DNA from: JAAZPT01 sp034180455 | GTDB lineage: Bacteria > Bacillota > Clostridia > Christensenellales > Aristaeellaceae | Assembly: GCA_034180455.1 (NCBI GenBank) | Contig: JAXFOG010000024.1 | Span: 1-6,611, forward strand | Reading direction: 5' to 3' | Length of the DNA: 6,611 nt | In this document: in pieces, positions 1-6,549 of the stretch | Layout: each line of letters begins with the position of its first letter | Numbering within the stretch: the first letter of the stretch is position 1 | Made by a program: the position numbers and the translations under genes | Notes under the pieces: generated by a model | Seen by the model: the letters and a program-made list of their open reading frames with translations, nothing else | What the model was told of the DNA's origin: nothing | Databases searched by the model: none

Positions 1-511
1 CATCAAAATAAATCTCATCAATAGTTTTTGCTGCAATATCTACTATTTTAAAGCCAAATTTGCCATTCTCTTCATTATATGACCGCTGATAAAGCTTCCC
101 ATTATTCATAATTGGATCATAAAAATTATCCATTTCGCCAGATTCAAACTTCATAATAGGATTGCTCTTTACCTTATCCCCATCAATAGAGACCTCTGCA
201 AGCTCCTTACTGCTTAATAAATATAGCTTTTCTCCATCGCTAACAAGTGCAGTGCGATTATAATTAAGCAAATCATCTTTACTAGATTTTAACAAGGCTA
301 CTGCTTCAAATTTATTTGTTTCGGCGTTAAACTTCATAATGGCTTCGTCTTTGTACATAGTATATATGTCACCTTTATAGAAGCAAAATTCCCAAGCAAG
401 AGAACCATCTTGTACTTCTAAAAGGCTATTTGAAACCATTTCTGCATTGCTGTATCCCACGCCAAACAACAAGGCTACGGCAAGTATAAAACTCATCATT
501 CGTTTAATCAT
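1..511 (-). CDS. Secreted beta-propeller-like protein, partial (C-terminus beyond window)
   Basis: This open frame starts at ATG 511-509 and runs off the left edge with no stop, giving 170 codons. The start is supported by AAAGGAG at 519-525, seven bases upstream. The N-terminus is a Sec signal peptide: MIKR, a hydrophobic stretch, then a likely cleavage after GYSNA (residue 23), with no lipobox Cys. The mature part shows repeated short beta-strand units of the kind 'GDIYTMYKDEAIMKFNAETN' and 'GEKLYLLSSKELAEVSIDGD', which suggests propeller blades. The pattern and signal peptide resemble the N-terminal half of the 708-residue protein encoded immediately upstream, so this is probably a paralogue in the same operon. 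The 78-base gap between them shows no convincing terminator or promoter. By analogy the missing part may hold a solute-binding-protein-like domain, but that is inference. Function is unknown. Confidence 0.85.
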   Translation of the reverse strand, partial: MIKRMMSFILAVALLFGVGYSNAEMVSNSLLEVQDGSLAWEFCFYKGDIYTMYKDEAIMKFNAETNKFEAVALLKSSKDDLLNYNRTALVSDGEKLYLLSSKELAEVSIDGDKVKSNPIMKFESGEMDNFYDPIMNNGKLYQRSYNEENGKFGFKIVDIAAKTIDEIYFD

Positions 512-589
512 AATAAATCTCCTTTATGGCTTTACTTATATAACGAATTAAAATAAAAGTTTGTTCCTAAAATCAATTCAGTTTACAAA

Positions 590-2716
590 TTATTTACTTT
601 CTAGGTCTGCCATTCTTGCTATTCGCTGCAATTCATTCAAAAACCCGTTGGTATCTATCTGCTTACTTATGTATTGCTCAATAATTTTATTCATTTGTTC
701 ATTCTTAAAGTCAAAGAGATTTTTGCGTATAGCATAGTAAAAGTTTATATGAGCTTTGTAGTCTTCAATGGATTCTTTGCTTGCAATATATCCTTGTTTT
801 TTCATTTCCTCTATATTTTTTTCACTATACTCTATTTCCTCTTTAATAGACTTTTGATTTTTTTCATCAGCGTTTTCAGCTGATTTCTTTAGCTTTTCTA
901 AATCAAGTTTTTGTTGTTCTATCATCTTTATAAAAGATGGATCAATTATATCCTCATCAATATCGGAATACATTATAACTTGATTCCTTAGTTCCATAAC
1001 ATTTATAAAGTCTTCCAAAAATTTAATTGCTTTGTCTTTATTTTCAGAAAGGCTATTTAAAATCATTCCACCTACGCTTACTAATTCAAAGGGTTCTTCA
1101 CCTTCTTTTATAGAAAGATAAAGTGGCTTCTGTCCTTCGCGAAAGTGTATTCCCTCAAATCCAAGCTTTAGTAGGCAACGTTCTGAGGTATTATCTATAT
1201 ATGTATTTGAATTATCTGCATTGTTGTCAATACTACCAAACATATAAAGATCGGCGTCGTTTATTTTGTTTAGAACTTCTTTGATTGCAGGATCGCTTAA
1301 ATTAAATTGTCTTCCATCCCTAAGCGCCATAGCGTATTCTTTGTCTATTACTTCCATGGTAAGTATCAATTTTATTGGATATGTATCTGCATACTCCATA
1401 ATTTTAATACCTGCATTTTCTACTTTGCTCTGCGCATCTAGCAAAAAGTCAACAAATTGTGAATACGTTTTAGGCAAATCTGCTTCAGTATATCCGAGTT
1501 CTTCTAAAATTTTGCTATCATAAAGAAGAAAGATTGCATCAAGATTAGCTGTGAATGGTATATACATTAACCTATCTCCATCATAGGCAATATCACGTAT
1601 ATATGGATAATATCTATTGGAATTTTCAACAAGTATGCTAGAAGAGTTGAGTTCTGCAGCGTAGTCGAGCTTGATAAATTCATCTCTTGAGTAGGGATTC
1701 CTTAGAAAATAAACATCGCTTGCGCCTTGGCTTTTCATGTTGTTTGCAATAAATGAAGAGTCATATTGATCCATAAAAGTACCAGTACTATCGTTCTCAA
1801 TAATAAACTCTCTGTCCATTGAATTATATTTGTTAATAAGATTATCGTCTAATCCAAATACCTTAACTATTTTATCTTTATAATCATTATTATTGATATC
1901 ATATATTTTAATAGATGCTTGAACTTCGCTATATTCTTCGCTTAGGTAGGCAATTTTACTGTCCTTTAAAAATAATATTTCTGCACCGTGTTTTGGCATA
2001 ACAGGTAGGAAACATTTTTCTGTGGTTTTTGCATTATCATCCACATTCCAAAGTTTATTTCTAGATATAATATATAATGAATCTGTTGAGCTATCATAGG
2101 CCGGAATAGCTTGGAACATGAAATCATCGAATTCCTTAAAGTCTAACAGTTCTTTGCAAGAATTTTGATCAATTGTATAAATCTTTGCATCCATACTTGT
2201 ACATACAATGTTTCCATCTTTGTACGCTGAGAATCCAAAAAAGTATTTGTCGTCTAGAGCTACCTTGTTACCACTATTTAGCCATAAAACTTCTGTATTT
2301 TGATTATTAAAGTTGGTATATATAATGGCTGTATCATTTTGTGTTGATACAACATTTTCTACATAGGTATTGTTGTTGCTCAAGTCTAGTTCCTTATACT
2401 TTTCCAGCTTAAAGTCATCAGGATTTACTTTATATACATTAGGAAGAGCTATTGCATACAGCTCATCATTTACTGCAAATATTCTAATCTCTGATTCAAT
2501 GCTACTGTCTATAAAATCTTTTTTCTTTTCTAGTTCGTTGCTCTCTGGCTTATACTCATAAAGAGTAGAACCATTTACTATTGCGAATATTTTGCCTCCA
2601 CAATAGGCTATATTGGATATATATTTTTCATCTTCATAATTTATGCGTTCAGCAAAGCTCGCAGCGAAAGTCATAATTAAACATATTGTAAGAGCTAAAG
2701 ATAGTATCTTTTTCAT
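590..2716 (-). CDS. Secreted beta-propeller / extracellular solute-binding-protein-like chimera
   Basis: The 708-residue product has a signal peptide at about residues 1-22 (MKK, hydrophobic core, AASFA) with no lipobox, so it is probably exported and not lipid-anchored. Residues 29-278 contain repeated units such as 'GGKIFAIVNGSTLYEYKP', 'NDELYAIALPNVYKVNPD' and 'DSLYIISRNKLWNVDD', which look like propeller blades. From about residue 283 the protein resembles family 1 ABC solute-binding proteins: 'VFGLDDNLINKYNS' at the domain start, 'LPKTYSQFVDFLLDA' near 414-428, 'GGMILNSLSENKDKAIKFL' at 549-567, and a C-terminal 'IIEQYISKQIDTNGFLNEL'. A Lys/Glu-rich, probably coiled-coil segment interrupts this domain at about 596-642. 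The start is set by GAGGGGG at 2724-2730, inside the end of the upstream peptidase gene; the two genes overlap by one base. No permease or ATPase for uptake is nearby, so the ligand and a transport role are unproven. Domain calls rest on reading by eye. Confidence 0.85.
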   Translation of the reverse strand: MKKILSLALTICLIMTFAASFAERINYEDEKYISNIAYCGGKIFAIVNGSTLYEYKPESNELEKKKDFIDSSIESEIRIFAVNDELYAIALPNVYKVNPDDFKLEKYKELDLSNNNTYVENVVSTQNDTAIIYTNFNNQNTEVLWLNSGNKVALDDKYFFGFSAYKDGNIVCTSMDAKIYTIDQNSCKELLDFKEFDDFMFQAIPAYDSSTDSLYIISRNKLWNVDDNAKTTEKCFLPVMPKHGAEILFLKDSKIAYLSEEYSEVQASIKIYDINNNDYKDKIVKVFGLDDNLINKYNSMDREFIIENDSTGTFMDQYDSSFIANNMKSQGASDVYFLRNPYSRDEFIKLDYAAELNSSSILVENSNRYYPYIRDIAYDGDRLMYIPFTANLDAIFLLYDSKILEELGYTEADLPKTYSQFVDFLLDAQSKVENAGIKIMEYADTYPIKLILTMEVIDKEYAMALRDGRQFNLSDPAIKEVLNKINDADLYMFGSIDNNADNSNTYIDNTSERCLLKLGFEGIHFREGQKPLYLSIKEGEEPFELVSVGGMILNSLSENKDKAIKFLEDFINVMELRNQVIMYSDIDEDIIDPSFIKMIEQQKLDLEKLKKSAENADEKNQKSIKEEIEYSEKNIEEMKKQGYIASKESIEDYKAHINFYYAIRKNLFDFKNEQMNKIIEQYISKQIDTNGFLNELQRIARMADLESK

Positions 2717-3315
2717 TATTTTTCCCCCTCTATAATTATATTAAGTAATGTAATTATCGTGTTGTATTCTTCATCAAGAGTTAGGCTTGGCTCTTTTTGT
2801 TGTTCCTTAATAAATGGCAGATGTACAAAAAGTGCCTTAGTGCTTAAATCATGTTCTTTAATATAATGTAAGCATGAAAAGTAAATAAAATTGCATACAT
2901 AGCCACCAGCGCTTTCGCTTATCTCCACCACGCAGCCTTTTGACTTCAATTTATCTGCAATATGCCACAAATCAAAGCTTGTAAAATAACCATAGCCTGC
3001 ATTATTGGCGATTGGCTTTGGAAGTGGTATATTGCCATCGTTATCTGGCTTTTTGCTACTAATAATGTTATGCCCAGCCATCTCTAATCTAATATGCTCA
3101 GATCCCCCATATTGCCCAAGCATTATAATTGCATCATATTCTGTATTTTTAATTCTATTTTCAAGTATAGCAAAAGAATTATTGAAGCTTACTGGCAAAA
3201 GCTGCTTTTCAATAGTTACTCCGTCTATGTTATTGGGCAAGCTCTTAAGTAGCTCATATGACGGAGTTATGTCACAATTTCCAAAAGGTTCAAAGGCAGT
3301 AATAAGTAAACGCAT
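2716..3315 (-). CDS. pcp: Pyroglutamyl-peptidase I (pyrrolidone-carboxylate peptidase) homologue
   Basis: The family (peptidase C15) removes N-terminal pyroglutamate from peptides and is a cytoplasmic cysteine peptidase. The 199-residue product lacks a signal peptide and is slightly shorter than the usual 200-215. It opens with 'LLITAFEPFGN', matching the family's substrate-pocket motif F-x-P-F-G. The catalytic triad appears complete: Glu78 in 'GQYGGSEHIRLEMAGHNI', Cys141 in 'SESAGGYVCNF' and His165 in 'FVHLPFIKEQ'. The family block 'PDNDGNIP' is at 90-97. Divergence is seen after the catalytic Glu, where 'MAGHNI' replaces the common 'RVAINI', so substrate preference may differ. The start ATG at 3315-3313 has AAGGAG at 3321-3326, five bases upstream, and a good promoter just beyond. 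The stop codon overlaps the next gene's ATG (TAATG), making this the first gene of an operon with the secreted proteins. Confidence 0.92.
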   Translation of the reverse strand: MRLLITAFEPFGNCDITPSYELLKSLPNNIDGVTIEKQLLPVSFNNSFAILENRIKNTEYDAIIMLGQYGGSEHIRLEMAGHNIISSKKPDNDGNIPLPKPIANNAGYGYFTSFDLWHIADKLKSKGCVVEISESAGGYVCNFIYFSCLHYIKEHDLSTKALFVHLPFIKEQQKEPSLTLDEEYNTIITLLNIIIEGEK

Positions 3316-3340
3316 AATTTCTCCTTGTAATAAATTCGTA

Positions 3341-3366
3341 ACTATTATACTATAAATTGTAATAGT
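3341..3366. repeat. Inverted repeat over the pcp promoter, possible operator
   Basis: ACTATTA at 3341-3347 is matched by its exact reverse complement TAATAGT at 3360-3366, with 12 bases between. The left arm covers most of the -10 box of the pcp promoter and the right arm abuts its -35 box, a layout expected of a repressor site. The arms contain only one G/C pair each, so chance in AT-rich DNA is possible. No binding protein can be named. Confidence 0.4.
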
Positions 3367-3372
3367 CGTAAA
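3344..3372 (-). promoter_or_regulatory. Sigma-A-type promoter of the pcp operon
   Basis: On the minus strand, TTTACG (3372-3367, four of six matches to TTGACA) is followed after exactly 17 bases by a perfect TATAAT (3349-3344). Transcription would start near 3337, about 20 bases before the pcp ATG, leaving a short leader that holds the AAGGAG site. No riboswitch could fit in that leader. Confidence 0.75.
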
Positions 3373-3379
3373 GTTTTTA

Positions 3380-3408
3380 TTGAAAATATAATTTATATAT
3401 GATAGAAT
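3380..3408 (+). promoter_or_regulatory. Sigma-A-type promoter of tRNA-Leu
   Basis: TTGAAA (3380-3385) and TAGAAT (3403-3408) each match five of six consensus bases and are separated by exactly 17 bases. The expected transcription start, near 3415, falls about three bases before the tRNA 5' end. The -35 box lies only seven bases from the -35 box of the opposing pcp promoter. Confidence 0.8.
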
Positions 3409-3417
3409 ACAGACTAT

Positions 3418-3504
3418 GCCGAAGTGATGGAATTGGCAGACGTGATGGATTCAAAATCCATTGTTGGAGACAACGTGCGGGTTCGAGTCCCGCCTTCGGC
3501 ACCA
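3418..3504 (+). tRNA. tRNA-Leu (anticodon CAA)
   Basis: The 87-base gene folds as a class II tRNA. The acceptor GCCGAAG (3418-3424) pairs with CTTCGGC, followed by A and an encoded CCA end at 3502-3504. The anticodon stem is ATGGA (3445-3449) with TCCAT (3457-3461); the seven-base loop TTCAAAA places CAA at 3452-3454, reading UUG leucine codons. A long variable arm (GTTG, GAGA loop, CAAC) confirms the leucine class. The T arm GCGGG-TTCGAGT-CCCGC is perfectly paired. It has its own promoter and terminator and is not part of a visible tRNA cluster. Confidence 0.97.
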
Positions 3505-3508
3505 AAGG

Positions 3509-3541
3509 AATCTTAAATTGTTATTTAAGATTTTTCTTTTT
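3509..3541 (+). terminator. Rho-independent terminator of tRNA-Leu
   Basis: A perfect 10-bp stem, AATCTTAAAT (3509-3518) with ATTTAAGATT (3523-3532), closes a TGTT loop and runs straight into a T-rich tract (TTTCTTTTT) ending at 3541. It begins four bases after the encoded CCA. The stem is AT-rich and so individually weak, but its position and T tract make the call good. Confidence 0.8.
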
Positions 3542-3579
3542 ATAAAAATCCGACCTTTAAATTTTGTAAGGTCGGTTTT
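3541..3579 (-). terminator. Terminator of the regulator/ABC exporter unit, probably bidirectional
   Basis: CCGACCTT (3550-3557) pairs with AAGGTCGG (3568-3575) around a 10-base loop. Read on the minus strand the stem is followed by ATTTTTATA, suiting it to stop transcripts coming from the ABC gene, whose stop codon lies about 40 bases before it. On the plus strand TTTT follows the stem, so it may also back up the tRNA terminator. Confidence 0.82.
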
Positions 3580-3617
3580 CAATTTTTATGACAGAAAAAT
3601 ATAACTATTCAAGTCTT

Positions 3618-5336
3618 TTATTGAGATATAGTATAAAGCGAATAGAAATATCCTTTATCCTTCATCAATTCATCAAATGTTCCACTTTCTATAATGCATC
3701 CATCTTTTAAAGCTATGATACCATCATATTGTTTTAGCAATACTGGATCAAGAGAATGTGTAACTACTATGCTTGTGATATCCTCTAACCTTAGAATAGA
3801 GCTTACAACTTTATTTGCTGTTTCTGCGTCCAAGGCAGCTGTGGCTTCATCTACTAAGAGAACTTGCGATTCTTTAAGCAAACTACGTGCAATAGAAATA
3901 CGTTGCTTTTCACCACCCGACAGTCCACTGCCATTTTCTCCACACATATATTCTTCACCTTTTTCATCAATTAAGGAAGAGAGTTCAGAAAGTTTTATAA
4001 CATTCTTGACTTTTTCTGTAGGGAAATCTCTAAACATAGTAATATTATCTCTTATTGTGGCATTAAATACAAAGACATTCTGATGAATTATACTCTCTAT
4101 CTCGTATAAGTTGTCGGAGCTTATATTACGCAGCTCTGTATCGTCAAAGCTTATGGTACCATCATAGTTGTGATAGGATGCCATAAGTAGATTTAAAAGC
4201 GTAGACTTTCCACTTCCAGATGCTCCCACAATAGCATATTTTTTCCCTAAATCAAAAGAATAGTTGATGTTTTTTAGAATGGGTTTTTCAGTTTCATATC
4301 CAAAGGATAGATTTTTTATTGATATTCCTTTTTTAAGCACTATATGATTATTTTGTATATCTTCTCTTACATTTGTATTTAGTGCAGCAGATACTTTTTC
4401 TATCAATGCTCTCGCAGATTTTCTCTCTGCCCATAATGCAGGTAATGTTGCTATTGGTGAAATAATAAAGTTCATTAGCTGCACGAAAATAATAACTGTT
4501 CCAGCGCTTATGCCCTTACCTGACAGGGCAAGATACGCTCCAAATATAAACACTCCAAACTGAGCAGTTAGGCCTGCAACAAGTCCAAACATTTGAACTA
4601 AAATTTGCATTTTTTGCTTTGAGCATTGTGCGTTTGCAAGCTCTGAAAGTTTATCTCTAAATAAGCTTATCATCTGCGCTTCAGCTTTGAAAGACTTTAT
4701 CACTGCAAATCCACTCAAGCCATCTCTTAAAGTAGATGTATAAGCTTCGTTTTTTAAAGATACCTCCTTTTCTTTATTTGCAAGTTTATTTCCAGTTAAG
4801 GCAGAAGCGACCACTGGCAATAAAGAAAATACTATGGCAATAAGTGTAAGTATTGGATTATACCAGAGCATAAGTGCAAGTGCTCCAATGAAATTCAAAA
4901 GAGATTCAGATATAGAAAATATATCCCACAAATAGCCTTTTTCAATAGTCTGAATATCATTTGTTAAAGCCGAGATATAAGAAGATGAATTTTCAGCAGA
5001 AAAAGCTGAAATATTCTTTTTTGTTATTTCGCTAAATACATACTCTTTGTATTGAGAAATACCTTTTGTAATGAATTTTGGTTTTGAAAAATATGATATT
5101 AAATATGAAATTATAGTAAATGCAATTACCATCAATGTGTATAATGTAAGCTGTCTAAGGCTATGGGCTACTTCATTTCCTCCAATCAAATCTATAAGCT
5201 GTTTCAAAAGCCATGAAAGAACAAGCGAAAGTGACGCTGCAATTACTAGCGAAAGCATTGCTATTGCAAAGTTTACAACATTCCCCTTATAAAATTGTTT
5301 TGTAAATCTTTTTATATCTTGCTTTTTATTTTTCAT
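3618..5336 (-). CDS. ABC exporter half-transporter (membrane domain fused to ATPase)
   Basis: The 572-residue protein has the length and order of a type IV (exporter) ABC half-transporter that works as a dimer in the cytoplasmic membrane. Residues about 20-300 hold roughly six hydrophobic segments (near 20-45, 65-83, 143-160, 161-180, 247-270 and 278-297). The ATPase follows: Walker A GASGSGKST at 371-379, Q-loop Gln419 in 'IIHQN', signature LSGGE at 472-476, Walker B VLLVDE at 492-497, D-loop near 501-503 and switch His527 in 'VVTHS'. All catalytic residues are present. There is no N-terminal peptidase C39 domain, so it is not a leader-cleaving bacteriocin exporter. Its start overlaps the regulator gene by 11 bases, with GGAGGT at 5342-5347. 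Candidate substrates are drugs, lipids or peptides; the sequence does not say which. A heterodimer partner, if needed, is not in the window. Confidence 0.93.
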   Translation of the reverse strand: MKNKKQDIKRFTKQFYKGNVVNFAIAMLSLVIAASLSLVLSWLLKQLIDLIGGNEVAHSLRQLTLYTLMVIAFTIISYLISYFSKPKFITKGISQYKEYVFSEITKKNISAFSAENSSSYISALTNDIQTIEKGYLWDIFSISESLLNFIGALALMLWYNPILTLIAIVFSLLPVVASALTGNKLANKEKEVSLKNEAYTSTLRDGLSGFAVIKSFKAEAQMISLFRDKLSELANAQCSKQKMQILVQMFGLVAGLTAQFGVFIFGAYLALSGKGISAGTVIIFVQLMNFIISPIATLPALWAERKSARALIEKVSAALNTNVREDIQNNHIVLKKGISIKNLSFGYETEKPILKNINYSFDLGKKYAIVGASGSGKSTLLNLLMASYHNYDGTISFDDTELRNISSDNLYEIESIIHQNVFVFNATIRDNITMFRDFPTEKVKNVIKLSELSSLIDEKGEEYMCGENGSGLSGGEKQRISIARSLLKESQVLLVDEATAALDAETANKVVSSILRLEDITSIVVTHSLDPVLLKQYDGIIALKDGCIIESGTFDELMKDKGYFYSLYTISQ

Positions 5337-6441
5337 TATTTACCTCCAGTGCGTGTTCTTTTACTATTTTTTCCCAAGTTTTAATTAAAGCTTTGTTTTT
5401 GATATCTTCAGAAATCAGCTTTTCTATTGATGCAAAGGCCGACTCTCCAAGATTATCATATACAATTGCCTTATTCGTATCTTCTAAGTTAAATTTAATA
5501 TTATCCATTTTAAATGTAGGAGCGTTATCAAATGCCTCTGCAGTCTTGTAAGCCATTCGTAGATATTTTTCGATTTTTTCGTTTTCACCAAGTAAAAGCG
5601 ATAGATTAGCACATTGGAAATAGCATGGAGCAATAATTTTATCAAAAAAGGCAATCGCTTTCTTATCTGTTTTTGTGTTTTGAAGCATATCTATAAGCCA
5701 TAAAAGCGATTCTTTGCTTGATAAATAATCTGCCTTTTTATAAAAATAGTTTGCAAATGCACTCATTGTACTTATAGCGTCTACCAATATGTTTCGAAAA
5801 GCACTTGTTATATATGGTTCTGCTTCTTTATTATCAAATTCCTTGTTTTGTGTATAAGTTATAGCAATTAGTGGATCATATATGCCACACACATTGAATT
5901 TTTTTAGAATATCAATCCCTTTCTTGTTATTGCCAAGTGTGATATAGCAAAGTGCAATTTCTTTCTTTATTGAAACTTCAATTATTTCAGGATCATTATT
6001 TTGTGACAGAAGAACAATAGCTCTTTCTAGTAGTTCTATAGCTCTATAAAGATATTGCTTTTTGTCTGGATGTTCCAGCCCTGCAAATTCATAAGTTTGT
6101 GCTGCTGCATATAGAATATGAAAGTCGTTTGGGTAACGTAGCAACGCTTTCTCAGCTTCAGAAATTGCTGATTCGTATTTTTTCTCCTTTTGGAGTAGTT
6201 TTATCCTATTTTCTAGAGCTGATTTTTCACCATTTCGTACTTCAAATCCCACTAATGCGTCAAGTGACACGCCAAATATATCGGCTATCTCGGCTATAAG
6301 ACTTAATTCAGGAGTAGCTACTCCACGCTCCCATTTTGAAACAGATGCAAACGTTACTCCCAAGGCTTCTGCAAGCTGCTCCTGAGTTAAACAATGCTCT
6401 TTACGCAATCTGCTTATATTATCTGGCAAAGACAAACGCAT
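5326..6441 (-). CDS. Xre-family transcriptional regulator with TPR-like C-terminal region
   Basis: The 371-residue protein starts with an Xre/Cro helix-turn-helix at about residues 5-65. The turn region 'TQEQLAEALGVTFASVSKWE' (19-38) and the following 'ATPELSLIAEIADIFGVSLD' are typical of the HTH_3 family. After it, from about residue 75 to 300, the chain is helical with TPR-like units, for example 'KKYESAISEAEKALLRYPND' at 87-106 and 'YLYRAIELLERAIVLLSQNN' at 130-149. Such Xre-TPR proteins in Gram-positives often sense a peptide or other ligand through the helical part, but a ligand is not shown here. The start is set by AGGAGGT at 6448-6454, six bases upstream. The gene is directly coupled to the ABC exporter, so it most likely controls exporter expression and its own. 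Whether it represses or activates cannot be told. Confidence 0.92.
   Translation of the reverse strand: MRLSLPDNISRLRKEHCLTQEQLAEALGVTFASVSKWERGVATPELSLIAEIADIFGVSLDALVGFEVRNGEKSALENRIKLLQKEKKYESAISEAEKALLRYPNDFHILYAAAQTYEFAGLEHPDKKQYLYRAIELLERAIVLLSQNNDPEIIEVSIKKEIALCYITLGNNKKGIDILKKFNVCGIYDPLIAITYTQNKEFDNKEAEPYITSAFRNILVDAISTMSAFANYFYKKADYLSSKESLLWLIDMLQNTKTDKKAIAFFDKIIAPCYFQCANLSLLLGENEKIEKYLRMAYKTAEAFDNAPTFKMDNIKFNLEDTNKAIVYDNLGESAFASIEKLISEDIKNKALIKTWEKIVKEHALEVNNEK
5342..5347 (-). promoter_or_regulatory. Ribosome binding site of the ABC exporter inside the regulator gene
   Basis: GGAGGT lies five bases before the exporter ATG (5336-5334) and within the last codons of the regulator (encoding Glu-Val before Asn-Asn-Glu-Lys). 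It fixes the exporter start and, with the 11-base overlap, indicates coupled translation of the two proteins. Confidence 0.8.
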
Positions 6442-6470
6442 ATATGTACCTCCTATGTGCTTTTATATAT

Positions 6471-6493
6471 ATTATACAACTAAAATTATTATA
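6471..6493 (-). promoter_or_regulatory. Probable promoter region of the regulator/exporter unit
   Basis: Two perfect TATAAT boxes occur on the minus strand, at 6476-6471 and 6493-6488. The nearer one would start transcription about 20-25 bases before the regulator ATG. Neither has a convincing -35 box at 16-18 bases; TTGTAC at 6514-6509 is 15 bases from the distal box. A weak -35 would fit a promoter that needs an activator, but AT-richness makes TATAAT common by chance. Confidence 0.45.
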
Positions 6494-6531
6494 AAAAAGG
6501 TATAGCTGGTACAATTAGTTTATATATTATT

Positions 6532-6549
6532 TAACTACTGGTTTAGTTA
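6532..6549. repeat. Inverted repeat upstream of the regulator gene, possible operator
   Basis: TAACTA (6532-6537) and TAGTTA (6544-6549) form an exact 6-bp inverted repeat with six bases (CTGGTT) between. The same core AACTA/TAGTT recurs at 6516-6520 and at 6478-6482, next to the proximal -10 box. It could be the self-regulatory site of the Xre protein. The rest of 6442-6611 holds no gene that I can support. Confidence 0.3.

Noticed and set aside
1266..1523. Plus-strand frames antisense to the large minus-strand genes (for example 674-883, 1266-1523, 3005-3355, 3694-4083, 5071-5292).
   Set aside because: Each lies opposite or largely opposite a well-supported gene, and none shows a recognisable domain. 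They look like shadows of the coding strand.
2640..2655. Both secreted proteins probably begin with Glu after signal cleavage, which could cyclise to pyroglutamate and be a Pcp substrate.
   Set aside because: Pcp has no signal peptide and would be in the cytoplasm, away from the mature secreted proteins. Two Glu residues are also too little evidence.
3418..3504. tRNA-Leu as an attachment site of an integrated element.
   Set aside because: No integrase is present and I saw no repeat of the tRNA 3' end elsewhere in the window.
3582..3600. ATTTTT / AAAAAT inverted repeat between the terminator and the ABC stop codon.
   Set aside because: Only A/T pairs with a seven-base loop; expected by chance at this base composition, and a better terminator lies beside it.
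6444..6494. Plus-strand 16-codon frame starting in the regulator's leader.
   Set aside because: No ribosome binding site precedes it and it only mirrors the regulator's RBS and promoter in antisense.
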